Counted from the stretch's first letter, positions 1 to 9,247 are shown. The stretch is 64,000 nucleotides of DNA from Natronomonas salinimetallica (GCF_013839515.1 NZ_JACDNQ010000007.1:1-64000), one strand, 5' to 3'. Made by a program: numbers and translations. The notes: generated by a model not told the origin, from the letters alone.

Positions 1-85
1 TCCAGATGCCGGACAATCTCGATCCGACGATCTCCACTCATTACCTTCCAGTCTCATTCCATGCCCATAACTTCCGTCACTCATT

Positions 86-151
86 ACGCTCTGCCAGTGG
101 CTCTTCCCTCAACGAGCGAGGTCGCAAGACCGAGCGAAGTAGGGTGGGGTC
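86..151 (+). mobile_element. decayed solo right-end hairpin of an IS200/IS605-like element
   Basis: This stretch shares the blocks ACGCTCTGCCAGTGG, CCTCAACGA and GTAGGGTGGGGT, in the same order, with the right end that follows the broken tnpB at 39485-39549. The left arm of the long hairpin has decayed (CTCTTCCCT here, CCCCACCCT there). No transposase gene accompanies it. As at the tnpB copy, it stops within a few bases of the stop codon of a minus-strand gene. Best read as the remnant of a lost tnpB-type element; a solo non-coding structure is the alternative. Confidence 0.55.
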
Positions 152-153
152 GG

Positions 154-669
154 TTACCCGGTCTCGATCCGGAGCGACACGTCGCGTTTTTCGCCCTCCA
201 GATCGGCAACGACGCGTCGGACGATCCGTTCGGCCTCGGACCGGATCTTCGGTTTGATCCGCTCTAGGACCCACCCGAGCGAGACGAATCGCGGCAGATC
301 GACGATCCCGTCGTCGGCCGACCCGGGGGCGTACTCCGCGACGAACGTGACTCTCGTTTCGGGGGGCGTCTCCCCATCGCCGTCGTCGAGTTGCTCGACC
401 AGCCACCGGCCGGAGGCGTCGACGTCTTTTATCAGCCGCCACTCGATCCGTCGGGGCCTTTCGACCTCCGTGACCTCCGATCTGGCGGTGTAGTGGAGTT
501 TCCACCACTCGAACCGGAGGACGTATTCGGTCCCCGCGTCCCCGTCGCCGAACTGCTCGACCGTCCGAAGATGCTCCGAGTAGTCCGCGTAGCCTCGAAA
601 CGCGAGGAGGAACTCGTAGACGTCCTCGGCCGGGAGGTAAGTGACAGTACTGACTTCGACTCGGTTCAC
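154..669 (-). CDS. SRPBCC (START-like) family protein
   Basis: A 171-residue protein beginning with VEVSTVTYLPAEDVYEFLL, a typical opening of the SRPBCC/polyketide-cyclase fold. Family members form a helix-grip fold with a deep hydrophobic pocket for lipids or other apolar ligands; the ligand here is unknown. The length matches a single domain, and there is no signal peptide or membrane segment, so it should be cytosolic. Its stop lies 3 bases from the decayed IS right end. It is convergent to nothing visible and divergent from moeA. The family assignment is fairly safe; the role is not. Confidence 0.75.
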   Translation of the reverse strand: MNRVEVSTVTYLPAEDVYEFLLAFRGYADYSEHLRTVEQFGDGDAGTEYVLRFEWWKLHYTARSEVTEVERPRRIEWRLIKDVDASGRWLVEQLDDGDGETPPETRVTFVAEYAPGSADDGIVDLPRFVSLGWVLERIKPKIRSEAERIVRRVVADLEGEKRDVSLRIETG

Positions 670-831
670 ACCCGTCTATGGGGGCGGGGCCGTCCTAAGC
701 TTTCGGCCCAGCGGACGGACGGTCGGGGGTCGAATCGCCCGCCCGAGTCGAACCGTCCGCCGGGACCGCGTTTGACCCGCCGAACTCGCGCGGAACTGAC
801 CCTTTTTGCTCTCGGAGGCCACAGTACGCGT

Positions 832-2082
832 ATGGCAGATCTCAGCGAGGCGGGATTCAAGGAGCGAACCCGCGTTTCGACCGCGCGCGAACGGCTCCTC
901 GATGTCCCGCCCATCGACCGAACCGAGCGGATTCCGCTCTCGGCCGCCGACGGCCGAACCGTTGCGGAGCCGATCGACGCGGTAATGAACGTTCCCCACT
1001 ACGCTCGCGCGGCGATGGACGGGTGGGCCGTCCGGGCCAAGGACACCTTCGGTGCGTCGGATCGCTCGCCGGCGATCGTCCGTCCGAGCGACGCGATGGG
1101 GCCGGACCGGGCCGTCCGCGTCCACACGGGCAGCGAACTCCCCGAGGGTGCCGACGCGGTCGTAATGATAGAGGAAACGGAGCGCGTCGGCGAGGAACTG
1201 GAGCTCTTCGACGCCGTCGCCGCGGGCGAGAACGTCGGCCCCGTCGGCGAGGACGTCGAGGCCGGCCAACGCCTCTACGAACCGGGACATACGCTGCGCC
1301 CCTCCGATCTCGGGCTCCTGAAGGGAACCGGCGTCGGCACCGTCGAGGCCGTCGAACACCCCGAGGTGGCCGTCGTCCCGACCGGCGAGGAGCTCGTCCA
1401 GTCGGATCCCGACCCCGGTGAGATCGTCGAGACGAACCGGTTTACGATCTCACGGCTCGCCGAGCGGTGGGGTGCCGACGTGACGCGACGGGGGATCGTC
1501 ACCGACGACCACGACGCGCTCCGGGCGGCGGTCCAACGCGACCTCGTCCGCGACGTCGTCGTCACGACCGGCGGTTCCTCGGTCGGCGAACGAGATCTCA
1601 TCCCCGAGGTCATATCGGATCTCGGCGAGGTATTCGTCCACGGCGTCGCCCTGAAACCCGGCCACCCGGTCGCGTTGGGTCGCGTCGAGGGAACGACCGT
1701 CGTCATGCTCCCCGGCTACCCCGTCGCGGCGATCGTCAACTCGGTCCAGTTCCTCCGACCGCTGATCGCCCATCTCGGGGGTCGACCGCTCGAACCGCTG
1801 CCGACCCGGGAGGCGACGCTCGCCCGAAAGATCCGGAGCGAACCCGGCGTCCGGACCTTCGTCCGCGTGACGCTCGAGGCGAACGACTCGGGACAGAAAG
1901 CGAACGGCTCGAAACAGAGAGCGGGCGACCCAGGGTTCGACGCGACGCCGACGCGGGCGAGCGGCTCCGGCGTCCTCTCGAGTGTCGCACTCGCCGATGG
2001 GTGGGTCGTCGTCGAGGAGAGCCGAGAGGGGATCCCCGAGGGTGAGACCGTCACGGTCCAAGAGTGGGAGTACAATGGATAG
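832..2082 (+). CDS. moeA: molybdopterin molybdenumtransferase MoeA (paralogue 1)
   Basis: A 416-residue protein with the MoeA hallmarks: AAMDGWAV at residues 61-67, PTGEEL near 183, TTGGSSVGERD near 245 and LPGYPVA near 295. MoeA inserts molybdenum (or tungsten) into adenylylated molybdopterin in the last step of cofactor synthesis. The ATG at 832 was chosen over longer upstream starts because MADLSEAGFKERTRV is the natural N-terminus and a weak T-rich box (CCCTTTTTGC) lies about 30 bases upstream. Its last 8 bases overlap the start of the second moeA, so the two are translationally coupled. Confidence 0.93.
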   Translation: MADLSEAGFKERTRVSTARERLLDVPPIDRTERIPLSAADGRTVAEPIDAVMNVPHYARAAMDGWAVRAKDTFGASDRSPAIVRPSDAMGPDRAVRVHTGSELPEGADAVVMIEETERVGEELELFDAVAAGENVGPVGEDVEAGQRLYEPGHTLRPSDLGLLKGTGVGTVEAVEHPEVAVVPTGEELVQSDPDPGEIVETNRFTISRLAERWGADVTRRGIVTDDHDALRAAVQRDLVRDVVVTTGGSSVGERDLIPEVISDLGEVFVHGVALKPGHPVALGRVEGTTVVMLPGYPVAAIVNSVQFLRPLIAHLGGRPLEPLPTREATLARKIRSEPGVRTFVRVTLEANDSGQKANGSKQRAGDPGFDATPTRASGSGVLSSVALADGWVVVEESREGIPEGETVTVQEWEYNG

Positions 2083-3955
2083 AAAACAGTTCCGCGACCT
2101 CGCGGATCCCGATGTCGCCCGCGAGAAGATCGCGTCGCTCGACCTGACGCCCGATCCGGAGACGGTTCCGCTCCGGCAGGCCCGGGGGCGCGTCCTCGCC
2201 GATCGGCTCGACGCCGACCTCGACGTCCCCGGGTTCGACCGGGCGAGCGTCGATGGCTACGCGCTCAAGGCCGCCGACACGTTCGGCGCGAACGAGGCCG
2301 ACCCGGTAGAGCTGACCCGTATCGGCCAGATCCACGCCGGGGCGGAGCCGGCCGTCGAGGTCGAGAACGGGGAGTGTGTCGAGATATCGACGGGTGCCGT
2401 CCTCCCCCCTGGCGCGGACGCGGTCGTGATGGTCGAGCGGACCGACGCCGGCGACTCCGGGGACACCGTTCTCGTCCGGACCTCGCTCGCTCCGGGCGAT
2501 CGCGTCATGTTCGCCGGTGCGGACATCGCCGCGGGCGAGCGCGCTCTCGGCCCCGGAACCGTCGTTACGGCCAGGGAGGTCGGGCTGCTGTCGGCGATCG
2601 GCGTCGACGAGGTCCCGGTCCGGGGCGTCCCCACCGTCGGTATCGTCTCGACGGGCGACGAACTCGTCCGTCCCGGCCAGCCACTCGACAGCGACGCCGG
2701 CCAGATCTACGACGTCAACAGTTACACGACGGCGACCGCCGTCGAGGAGGCGGGCGGCGAGGCGAAGCTGTACCCCCACGCGGGCGACGACTACGGGGCG
2801 ATGGAGTCCGCACTCCGGACCGCCGCCGAGGAGTGCGATCTCGTCCTCTCGTCGGGATCGACCTCCGCCTCGGCCGTCGACGTCATCTACCGCGTCGTCG
2901 AGGAGACGGGCGAACTCCTGTTGCACGGCGTCGCGGTCAAACCCGGCAAGCCGATGCTCGTCGGCGAGTTGGCCGGCAGCGCCTACGTCGGCTTGCCGGG
3001 CTATCCCGTCTCCGCGCTGACGATCTTTCGGGCGTTCGTCGCCCCGGCGATCCGACGGGCCGCGGGGCGGCCGGAGCCCGAGACGGCGACGGTCGAGGGC
3101 CGAATGGCGATCCGGGAGCGCTACAGCGAGGGGCGACTCCGGTACATGCCCGCCGGGATGGTCACCGACGGCGACGGCGAGACGCTCGTCTATCCTGTCG
3201 ACAAGGGCAGCGGCGCGACGACGAGCCTCGTCGAGGCCGACGGGATCGTCTCGGTACCGCCCGACGTCGAGTACCTGGACGAGGGCGAACCCGTCGAGGT
3301 CACGCTGTTTTCGGGCGACGTGCGTCCACCGACGCTCTTCGGTGCCGGCGAGGACGATCCGGCGCTCTCGCGGCTGCTCGACCGCGTCGAACGACCCCGC
3401 TACCTCGCGGTCGGGAGCCGACAGGGCCGGCGTAGACTCCGGAACGGCCTCACGGACGTCGCTGTCGTGACCGGCGACGAGGGTCCGAGCGGCGTCGAGT
3501 TGGGCGGCTGGTCACGCGAGTGGGGCCTCGTCGTCCCGGCCGGAAACCCCGGTGACGTCGACGGGCTGTCGGCGCTCGTCGACGACGACGTCCGGTTTGT
3601 AAACCGAACGGCCGACTCGGGGCTGCGGTCGACGCTTTCGGACGCCCTCGACGAGCTCGCCGCCGAGCGGGGCGTCGACCGCCGCGAGCTGACCGATGCC
3701 ATCGACGGCTTCGAGCTCGCGGTTCGAGCCCACGAATCGCCCGCTCGAAAGGTACTCGGCAGCGACGCCGGTGCGGGACTCGGGCTCCGGGCCACCGCCG
3801 AGTCCCTCGGGATCGGCTTTGTCCCCTGTGGCACCGAACGCGTCAGTGTGGTCGGGGACGCCGATCGAGTCGACAAGCCCGGCGTCAGACGGCTCGAAGC
3901 CGCCATCGACGAAGGGGCGGACGTCTTCGATCGGCTCGCGGGCTATCGGGGCTGA
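2075..3955 (+). CDS. MoeA paralogue 2 fused to a periplasmic-binding-protein-like domain
   Basis: A 626-residue protein. Residues 1 to about 400 form a second MoeA module (ASVDGYAL near 60, STGDEL near 192, LPGYPVSA near 306). About 200 C-terminal residues resemble the PBP-like/LysR-substrate-type domain often appended to archaeal MoeA. The MPT-site motif differs from the first copy: SSGSTSAS replaces TTGGSSVG, and VDGYA replaces MDGWA. The start ATG overlaps the upstream stop (ATGGATAG). Pairs like this may split molybdate and tungstate insertion or form a heteromer, with the extra domain possibly binding the oxyanion; that is inference. Confidence 0.88.
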   Translation: MDRKQFRDLADPDVAREKIASLDLTPDPETVPLRQARGRVLADRLDADLDVPGFDRASVDGYALKAADTFGANEADPVELTRIGQIHAGAEPAVEVENGECVEISTGAVLPPGADAVVMVERTDAGDSGDTVLVRTSLAPGDRVMFAGADIAAGERALGPGTVVTAREVGLLSAIGVDEVPVRGVPTVGIVSTGDELVRPGQPLDSDAGQIYDVNSYTTATAVEEAGGEAKLYPHAGDDYGAMESALRTAAEECDLVLSSGSTSASAVDVIYRVVEETGELLLHGVAVKPGKPMLVGELAGSAYVGLPGYPVSALTIFRAFVAPAIRRAAGRPEPETATVEGRMAIRERYSEGRLRYMPAGMVTDGDGETLVYPVDKGSGATTSLVEADGIVSVPPDVEYLDEGEPVEVTLFSGDVRPPTLFGAGEDDPALSRLLDRVERPRYLAVGSRQGRRRLRNGLTDVAVVTGDEGPSGVELGGWSREWGLVVPAGNPGDVDGLSALVDDDVRFVNRTADSGLRSTLSDALDELAAERGVDRRELTDAIDGFELAVRAHESPARKVLGSDAGAGLGLRATAESLGIGFVPCGTERVSVVGDADRVDKPGVRRLEAAIDEGADVFDRLAGYRG

Positions 3956-4081
3956 GATTCCCCCACGGGTACCGCGGCGCTCCTCGGCGTCCGGGAGCGA
4001 CGCCGTCGGGCGATACCCCGAACGGCTTCCGGTCGCGGCCGATCCGAGCCGTTATGTCGTCGGGGTGTCTGGGTCCGAAGA

Positions 4082-4810
4082 ATGGTATCGCTGTCGGAAC
4101 TGGACATCGAGGTGTCGGACGTAGACGCGGTGACCGACCGTCGCGAGGAGGTGCTCGCGGCGATCAGAGACCACGCGGGACGGATCGCGTACAACGTCGC
4201 GAGCGTCGAGGGGGGCGACTACGGCCGGCGGTCGTTTTCGACGGACCGCGGCGAGTGGACGGTCAAATACGAGGCCGGCGAGTTGGAGTTCCTGTTGTAC
4301 GAACCGCGCGGCGGTGGCGAGACGTACGTCGTCTCGACGCAGTCGCCGGCGGACCCGGAAGCGCTCTCGCGTGCGCTCACCGACTACGAGGCGTTCGTCG
4401 CCGCCTACAACGATTACGTCGCCTCGGTCGATGGATTCCTCGACGGCGTCGACGATGGGTTCCCCACGGTCGGGTCGGCCGAGTCGGTGGTCGTCGAACG
4501 CGAGCGCATCGTCGGCCGGATCGAGGCGTGCTGTGGGCGGATGGCCGGCGAACTCCACCGCTATGAGGCCACCGAGTACGGGACGTTCACCGCTCGCGTC
4601 GATGGGACCCGCTGGGAGCTCAAACGCGAACTCGACGGCGTATCGTATCTGCGGGTCGGGGGCTCCGGCGGCGTGTATCTCCTCTCGCAGTACGGCCCGC
4701 CGGCCGCCAGCGACGTCCGGGAGTACGCACCCCGGTTCCCCGGGTTCGTCGAGGCGTACAACGACCACGTCGCGGAACTGGAACTCGATCTCGACCGTAT
4801 CGAGCCCTGA
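4082..4810 (+). CDS. uncharacterised haloarchaeal protein with two tandem homologous halves
   Basis: A 242-residue cytosolic protein of unknown function. The two halves are alignable. Residues about 20-120 end in FVAAYNDYVASVDGFLDGV and residues about 139-240 end in FVEAYNDHVAELELDLDRI, and each contains an RREEVL/RERIVG helix, a W-x-(V/L)-K strand and a Y-V-V-S/Y-L-L-S strand. This indicates an internal gene duplication. There is no signal peptide, metal motif or membrane segment. A TATA-like element is not obvious; the ATG at 4082 gives the natural start. It stands alone between moeA2 and hsp20. Confidence 0.7.
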   Translation: MVSLSELDIEVSDVDAVTDRREEVLAAIRDHAGRIAYNVASVEGGDYGRRSFSTDRGEWTVKYEAGELEFLLYEPRGGGETYVVSTQSPADPEALSRALTDYEAFVAAYNDYVASVDGFLDGVDDGFPTVGSAESVVVERERIVGRIEACCGRMAGELHRYEATEYGTFTARVDGTRWELKRELDGVSYLRVGGSGGVYLLSQYGPPAASDVREYAPRFPGFVEAYNDHVAELELDLDRIEP

Positions 4811-5015
4811 TGGCATCGGCCGTCCGCCCCCGGCACCGTCGGCCGTACGTTCTATCGGGTACCGTCGCTCCCGGAGGGCGGACGGCCCGAAGGAGCTATT
4901 TCGGGCCGCCGGTCGGGGCCTCGGGCGGACGGCAGATGCCGTGGGCTGGCCGCGACTGCGGCGTTGGCTGGCCGCCACCGGGGCTTTTAACGCGGACGCG
5001 CTCGTATGGGTTCGC

Positions 5016-5363
5016 ATGCAACTGCGCGAAGCGCTCGGCGACCTTCCGGAGACGGTATTTGCCGATCTGCTGGAGGACGACGACGCGTATCTCCTCGTCG
5101 TCGATCTGCCGGGGGCGACCGCCGAGACGGTCGACGTGACGGTCGAGGGGGGGCGGCTGACGATCGAGGCCCGTCGAGAGAAGTCGGTCCCGCGGGAGTT
5201 TCGGTATCTCACCGAGGAGCGGGCGCTGTTTCTCGACGCCGAGTTGCCGCTGCCGCCCGACGCCACGGGGGCGCACGCCGAGGGGTCGATCGAACGGGGT
5301 GTATTGACGCTGACACTCCCGAAATCAACCGCCGAGGGTGGCCAGCGGATCCCCATCTCGTGA
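5016..5363 (+). CDS. small heat shock protein, Hsp20/alpha-crystallin family
   Basis: A compact 115-residue Hsp20. The alpha-crystallin core runs from about residue 20 (DDAYLLVVDLPGA) to about 106 and ends in the family signature ERGVLTLTLPK. Hsp20 proteins are ATP-independent holdases that keep unfolding proteins soluble. The N-terminal arm is short. The ATG at 5016 was chosen because TTTTAA at 4984-4989 lies 27-32 bases upstream, a TATA position implying a leaderless mRNA; the longer frame upstream is noise. The IPIS C-terminus carries an I-x-I motif, used by the family for oligomer assembly. Confidence 0.88.
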   Translation: MQLREALGDLPETVFADLLEDDDAYLLVVDLPGATAETVDVTVEGGRLTIEARREKSVPREFRYLTEERALFLDAELPLPPDATGAHAEGSIERGVLTLTLPKSTAEGGQRIPIS

Positions 5364-5450
5364 CGGGAGCGAACCGGTACCGATGAGACGGGTCCGATCC
5401 GCCGGGGAGCGCCGCCGGAGCCCCGCCAGACGCCGTGGGGTGGCGAGCTG

Positions 5451-7103
5451 ATGCTTCGGGCCTACCGGCGGTTCTTCGTCGTCGCCTACCAGTTTCTGCC
5501 GCTTTTGCTCGCCTACGCCCGGGACCGAAAGCGGTTCGTGTTCTTCGGCCGGGGGAGACAGGTTCCCACGGAGACCAAACGGAAGCGCGCTCGGTCGCTT
5601 TTGGACTCGCTTTTGCGGCTCGGCCCGACGTTCATCAAACTCGGACAGCTGCTCTCGACGCGGCCGGACGTGTTGCCGCCGGAGTACATAGAGGAGTTCG
5701 AACGACTGCAGGACGACGTACCGCCCGCCGAGTGGGCGGGCGCGAAGGCGGTCATCGAGGCCGACGTCGGGCCGATCGAGGAGACGTTCGACGAGTTCGA
5801 CACCGAGGCGATAAGCGGTGCGAGCCTCGGACAGGTCTACGTCGCCGAGATCGACGGCGAGCAGGTCGCAGTGAAAGTCCGGCGGCCGGACATCGGGCCG
5901 CTCGTCGAGGCCGATCTGCGGGTCGTCAGGTGGTCGCTGCCGGTCCTCATGCGGTTCGTCGGACAGGCCCGGTCGTTCTCGCTCGAAACCATCGCCGACG
6001 AGTTCGAGAAGACGATCCGCGAGGAGATGGATTACGAACGCGAGCGGGCGATGTTGGTCGAGATCGGCGAGAACTTCGCCGCGAACGACCGGATCCGGAT
6101 CCCCGACGCCCTCCCGGAGCTGTCGAGCGACCGGGTGTTGACGATGGAGTACGTCGAGGGGACGAAGATCTCCGACGTCGAGGACCTCGACGGGCTGGGC
6201 CTCGATCGGACGGAACTCGCCGTGACGCTTCAGGAGACGTATCTCCAGATGATCGTCCAGGATGGGGTCTTTCACGCCGATCCCCACCCGGGGAATCTCG
6301 CGGTTCGCGACGACGGCACGCTCGTCTTCTATGATTTCGGGATGTCGGGGCGCGTCGATCCGTTCATCCAGCGGAAGATAATCGAGTTCTACATGGCCGT
6401 CGCCGCCCAGGACACCGACGCGATCTTGGACGCGCTCGTCGAGATGGGGACGCTCAGTCCCGACGCCGACCGGGAGGTGATGTCGAGCGTGATGGAACTG
6501 GCCATTGCCGACGCCCGCGGCGAGGACATCGAACAGTATCGCGTCCAACAGATCATCCAGCAGGTCGAGGACACGATCTACGAGTTCCCGCTTCGGCTCC
6601 CGCCGAACCTCGCGTTGGTGTTGCGGGTCGCGACGGTCGTCGAGGGGGTCTGTGTCACGCTCGATCCGGAGTTCGATTTCATCTCCGTGGCGACCGGCTA
6701 CCTCCGCGAGCAGGGGTTCATAGAGGAAAGCGCACGCGACTTCGTGGCCGAGCGGGCAGCGGAAGCCCGCGATTTCGGGGAGTCGCTCGTCCGCGTTCCG
6801 CCGAAGCTCGAATCGACGCTCGACGATCTCGACCGCGGAGACGTGACACTCACCGTCGAGTTCGCCCGCGAGGAGGAGACGTTCGACCGGCTCGCCAAAC
6901 GGATCGCGCTCGCGGCACTCCTGACCGCGACGCTCATCTCGGCGTCGGTGCTGTACGCCTTCGCGACGACGCCCGCCGCCGCCGTCGCGCTCGTCGCCTC
7001 GGTCCCGCTCGGGATCTCGCTTTGGCGTTCGTTCCGGCGGAGCGGTGGGATCAGCTCCCAGCCGAAGTTCACGAGACAGCGGCTCCGACAGCAAGACGAG
7101 TGA
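5451..7103 (+). CDS. ABC1/AarF/UbiB family atypical protein kinase-like protein
   Basis: A 550-residue protein with the complete ABC1K motif set: KLGQLLSTRPDVLP (family KxGQ motif), SGASLGQVY (Ala/Gly loop), VAVKVRRP (catalytic Lys), EMDYERE, FHADPHPGN (catalytic loop) and FYDFGMSG (metal-binding Asp). Two hydrophobic segments close the C-terminus, anchoring it to the membrane. UbiB-type relatives are ATPases supporting isoprenoid quinone synthesis; in haloarchaea, which use menaquinone, the role is inferred only. It lies upstream of tfe, separated by about 100 bases with a promoter. Confidence 0.9.
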   Translation: MLRAYRRFFVVAYQFLPLLLAYARDRKRFVFFGRGRQVPTETKRKRARSLLDSLLRLGPTFIKLGQLLSTRPDVLPPEYIEEFERLQDDVPPAEWAGAKAVIEADVGPIEETFDEFDTEAISGASLGQVYVAEIDGEQVAVKVRRPDIGPLVEADLRVVRWSLPVLMRFVGQARSFSLETIADEFEKTIREEMDYERERAMLVEIGENFAANDRIRIPDALPELSSDRVLTMEYVEGTKISDVEDLDGLGLDRTELAVTLQETYLQMIVQDGVFHADPHPGNLAVRDDGTLVFYDFGMSGRVDPFIQRKIIEFYMAVAAQDTDAILDALVEMGTLSPDADREVMSSVMELAIADARGEDIEQYRVQQIIQQVEDTIYEFPLRLPPNLALVLRVATVVEGVCVTLDPEFDFISVATGYLREQGFIEESARDFVAERAAEARDFGESLVRVPPKLESTLDDLDRGDVTLTVEFAREEETFDRLAKRIALAALLTATLISASVLYAFATTPAAAVALVASVPLGISLWRSFRRSGGISSQPKFTRQRLRQQDE

Positions 7104-7167
7104 TGGGGACCACCTCTCGCGCCGACCGGGCGACGGCGGCCGGACTCCCGCGCCCCCGGTTCCGGAG

Positions 7168-7176
7168 CTTTTAAAC
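7168..7176 (+). promoter_or_regulatory. TATA box of the tfe operon
   Basis: CTTTTAAAC lies 25-33 bases before the tfe ATG at 7201, so transcription should begin at or next to the start codon. A second AT-rich run, ATATATATAC at 7188-7197, sits too close to the start to act as the TATA box for the same transcript. Confidence 0.6.
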
Positions 7177-7200
7177 GACCCGCTGGCATATATATACTCA

Positions 7201-7749
7201 ATGGCTTTTGAGGAACTACTGAACGACCCGGTTATTCAGAAGTACCTCCACGAACTCGTCGGGCCGACGGGGATGCCCGTCGCCGCCGCGCCGCCGGACG
7301 GCGAAGTTACCGACGAGGAACTCGCGGAGGAGCTCGGACTCGAACTCAACGACGTCCGCCGGGCGCTTTTCATTCTGTACGAGAACGATCTGGCGTCCTA
7401 TCGACGACTGCGGGACGAGGACTCGGGGTGGCTTACGTATCTGTGGACCTTCGAGTACGAATCCATACCGGAACAGCTCGAATCGGAGATGCGCCGGCTG
7501 CTCGAGGCGCTCGAACAGCGCAGACGCTATGAGAACGAAAACGAGTTCTACCTCTGTGGGCAGTGTCAGATCCGATTCGAGTTCGGCGAGGCGATGGAGT
7601 TCGGCTTCGAGTGTCCCCAGTGTGGCAGCCAACTCGAAACGATGGACAACGACCGGCTCATCGACGCGATGGAGATGCGAATCGAGGAGCTGGGCGACGA
7701 ACTGAACGTTGACACCGAACCCGACATCGACGGGGCCATAGACGCCTGA
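7201..7749 (+). CDS. tfe: transcription initiation factor E, alpha subunit (TFE)
   Basis: A 182-residue homologue of the TFIIE alpha N-terminal region. A winged-helix domain (residues about 1-100) is followed by a zinc ribbon with CGQC and CPQC pairs and an acidic tail. TFE stabilises the open promoter complex together with TBP, TFB and RNA polymerase. The ATG at 7201 fits both the MAFEELLNDPVIQKYL N-terminus and the TATA spacing. The stop overlaps the next start by one base (TGATG), an operon junction often seen for tfe and DUF2110 in archaea. Confidence 0.94.
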   Translation: MAFEELLNDPVIQKYLHELVGPTGMPVAAAPPDGEVTDEELAEELGLELNDVRRALFILYENDLASYRRLRDEDSGWLTYLWTFEYESIPEQLESEMRRLLEALEQRRRYENENEFYLCGQCQIRFEFGEAMEFGFECPQCGSQLETMDNDRLIDAMEMRIEELGDELNVDTEPDIDGAIDA

Positions 7750-8420
7750 TGGTCGTCCTCGCAACCAAAGTGTACGTGATGGGGGAGGGCCGCCGCCGGG
7801 CGATGGACTCGCTCGAATCGCTCGTCGAAAACGAACTCGGCGACCTCGACGTCGAGTTCACCGTCGGCCTCCGGGACGACGAGTTCCCCTCCGTGACGGT
7901 GACCGGGGAGGACGCACCCGTCGCCCGAAACCTGCTCGAAGCCGAGTGGGGGGCGATCACGCCCCACCGCGAGGCGGGCGAAACCTACGTCGGCACGCTC
8001 GAATCCTGGGACGAGGACGGGGTCGTCCTCGACGCCGGCGAGCCAGTCCGGATCCCGGCGGACGAACTCGGACTCGGCCCCGGACGTCCGGAGCAGGTCC
8101 GGACGCGTTTCGGGCTCGTCCAGCACGTCCCGCTCCGGTTCGTCGAGGGCGGTGACGAGCCGAACCGCCTCGCCGACGCCGAACGGGACCGCCTCTACGA
8201 ATGGACCCGCGGCACCGGCCGCGTCAACGCCAACAGCACGACGCGTGCCCAGCTTCGGGCGACGGTCAACCGCTCGGGCCACGCCGAGGACATCGTCACC
8301 GTCGAACGGATCGGGCTGCTCGAATCGAGCGTCATCTGTCGCGACGGCACCGACGCCCCCGGCCTGCTCGCGGACATCGGCCCCCACCTGGAGGCGGAAC
8401 TGCTCGCCGTCGTCCCATAG
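7749..8420 (+). CDS. DUF2110 family protein
   Basis: A 223-residue archaeal protein of the DUF2110 family, here directly and translationally coupled to tfe, as in many euryarchaea. It is cytosolic and has no catalytic motif I can point to; the C-terminal third (TTRAQLRATVNRSGHAEDI onward) looks like a small nucleic-acid-type alpha/beta domain. The conserved linkage to TFE suggests a role around transcription or translation, but no function should be assumed. The next gene, a lipoprotein, begins 3 bases after its stop. Confidence 0.8.
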   Translation: MVVLATKVYVMGEGRRRAMDSLESLVENELGDLDVEFTVGLRDDEFPSVTVTGEDAPVARNLLEAEWGAITPHREAGETYVGTLESWDEDGVVLDAGEPVRIPADELGLGPGRPEQVRTRFGLVQHVPLRFVEGGDEPNRLADAERDRLYEWTRGTGRVNANSTTRAQLRATVNRSGHAEDIVTVERIGLLESSVICRDGTDAPGLLADIGPHLEAELLAVVP

Positions 8421-8422
8421 TC

Positions 8423-9247
8423 ATGAACCGTCGCCTCCTCGCCGTGCTCGCGTTGCTCGTTTTGGTCGGCCTCACCGGCTGTACGACGCTTCTCGGGGAC
8501 GACGCAGCCGACCCAGAGGCGCTCTCGGCGGACGCCGAGTACGAGTACGACACCGACCGTGATGCGTTCATCACCGTCAACCGGGGGAACTACACCGCCG
8601 TCTACAACGTCTCCGCGAAGGTGACCGGCGGCAACGGAACGATGGAGCTCTACCGGACGAACGCGTTGACGATCGAGAACCCCCTCGAGGTGCGGGCGCT
8701 GCAGTTCCGCTACACGAACGGGACGCTCGTCCGGTACGCCGACGGGGAGGCGGTGGTGCGCCGCGAGGACGGTACCGAAACGCCCACCGACGCCCTCGCC
8801 GTCAACACGACGCGCCAGCGGACGATCGTCAAATTGCCCGCCGAGGAGGGCCAGTTGGCCTACACGACGCCGAAGTCGGGCAAGGAGATCGCCGTCTACA
8901 CGCCGGTCCACGGGAGCTACGAGGTCGCGTTGCCGCCCGGCCGGGACGCTTCGGTGCCGCTCCTGTCGCGGACGCGACCGCCGAACGACGAACGCGTCGT
9001 CATCGACGACCGGGTCCATCTCCGGTGGAACAGCGTCGAAACGTCCGTGCTCACCGTCCGCTGGTATCTCGATCGGGATCTGTGGCTCTTCGGCGGGCTC
9101 GCCGCCATCGCCGGACTCGTCGGCGTCGTCGGGGCGGGCTACTACTACCGGAGCATCCAGCGCGCGGAAAGACGCCGCGATCAAGAGGGGCTCGACGTCG
9201 ATACCGGGGACGATGACCGCGAAGGGCCGCCTCCGGGGATGCGGTGA
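8423..9247 (+). CDS. DUF5803-like membrane-anchored lipoprotein
   Basis: A 274-residue protein with a lipoprotein signal peptide (hydrophobic LLAVLALLVLVGLTGC, lipobox LTGC at about residue 20). An extracytoplasmic beta-rich domain (about 35-210) and one transmembrane helix near residues 218-240 (FGGLAAIAGLVGVVGAGYYY) follow, then a short charged cytoplasmic tail. The pattern matches the haloarchaeal DUF5803 family as I recall it. It sits in the tfe run. Function unknown. Confidence 0.75.
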   Translation: MNRRLLAVLALLVLVGLTGCTTLLGDDAADPEALSADAEYEYDTDRDAFITVNRGNYTAVYNVSAKVTGGNGTMELYRTNALTIENPLEVRALQFRYTNGTLVRYADGEAVVRREDGTETPTDALAVNTTRQRTIVKLPAEEGQLAYTTPKSGKEIAVYTPVHGSYEVALPPGRDASVPLLSRTRPPNDERVVIDDRVHLRWNSVETSVLTVRWYLDRDLWLFGGLAAIAGLVGVVGAGYYYRSIQRAERRRDQEGLDVDTGDDDREGPPPGMR

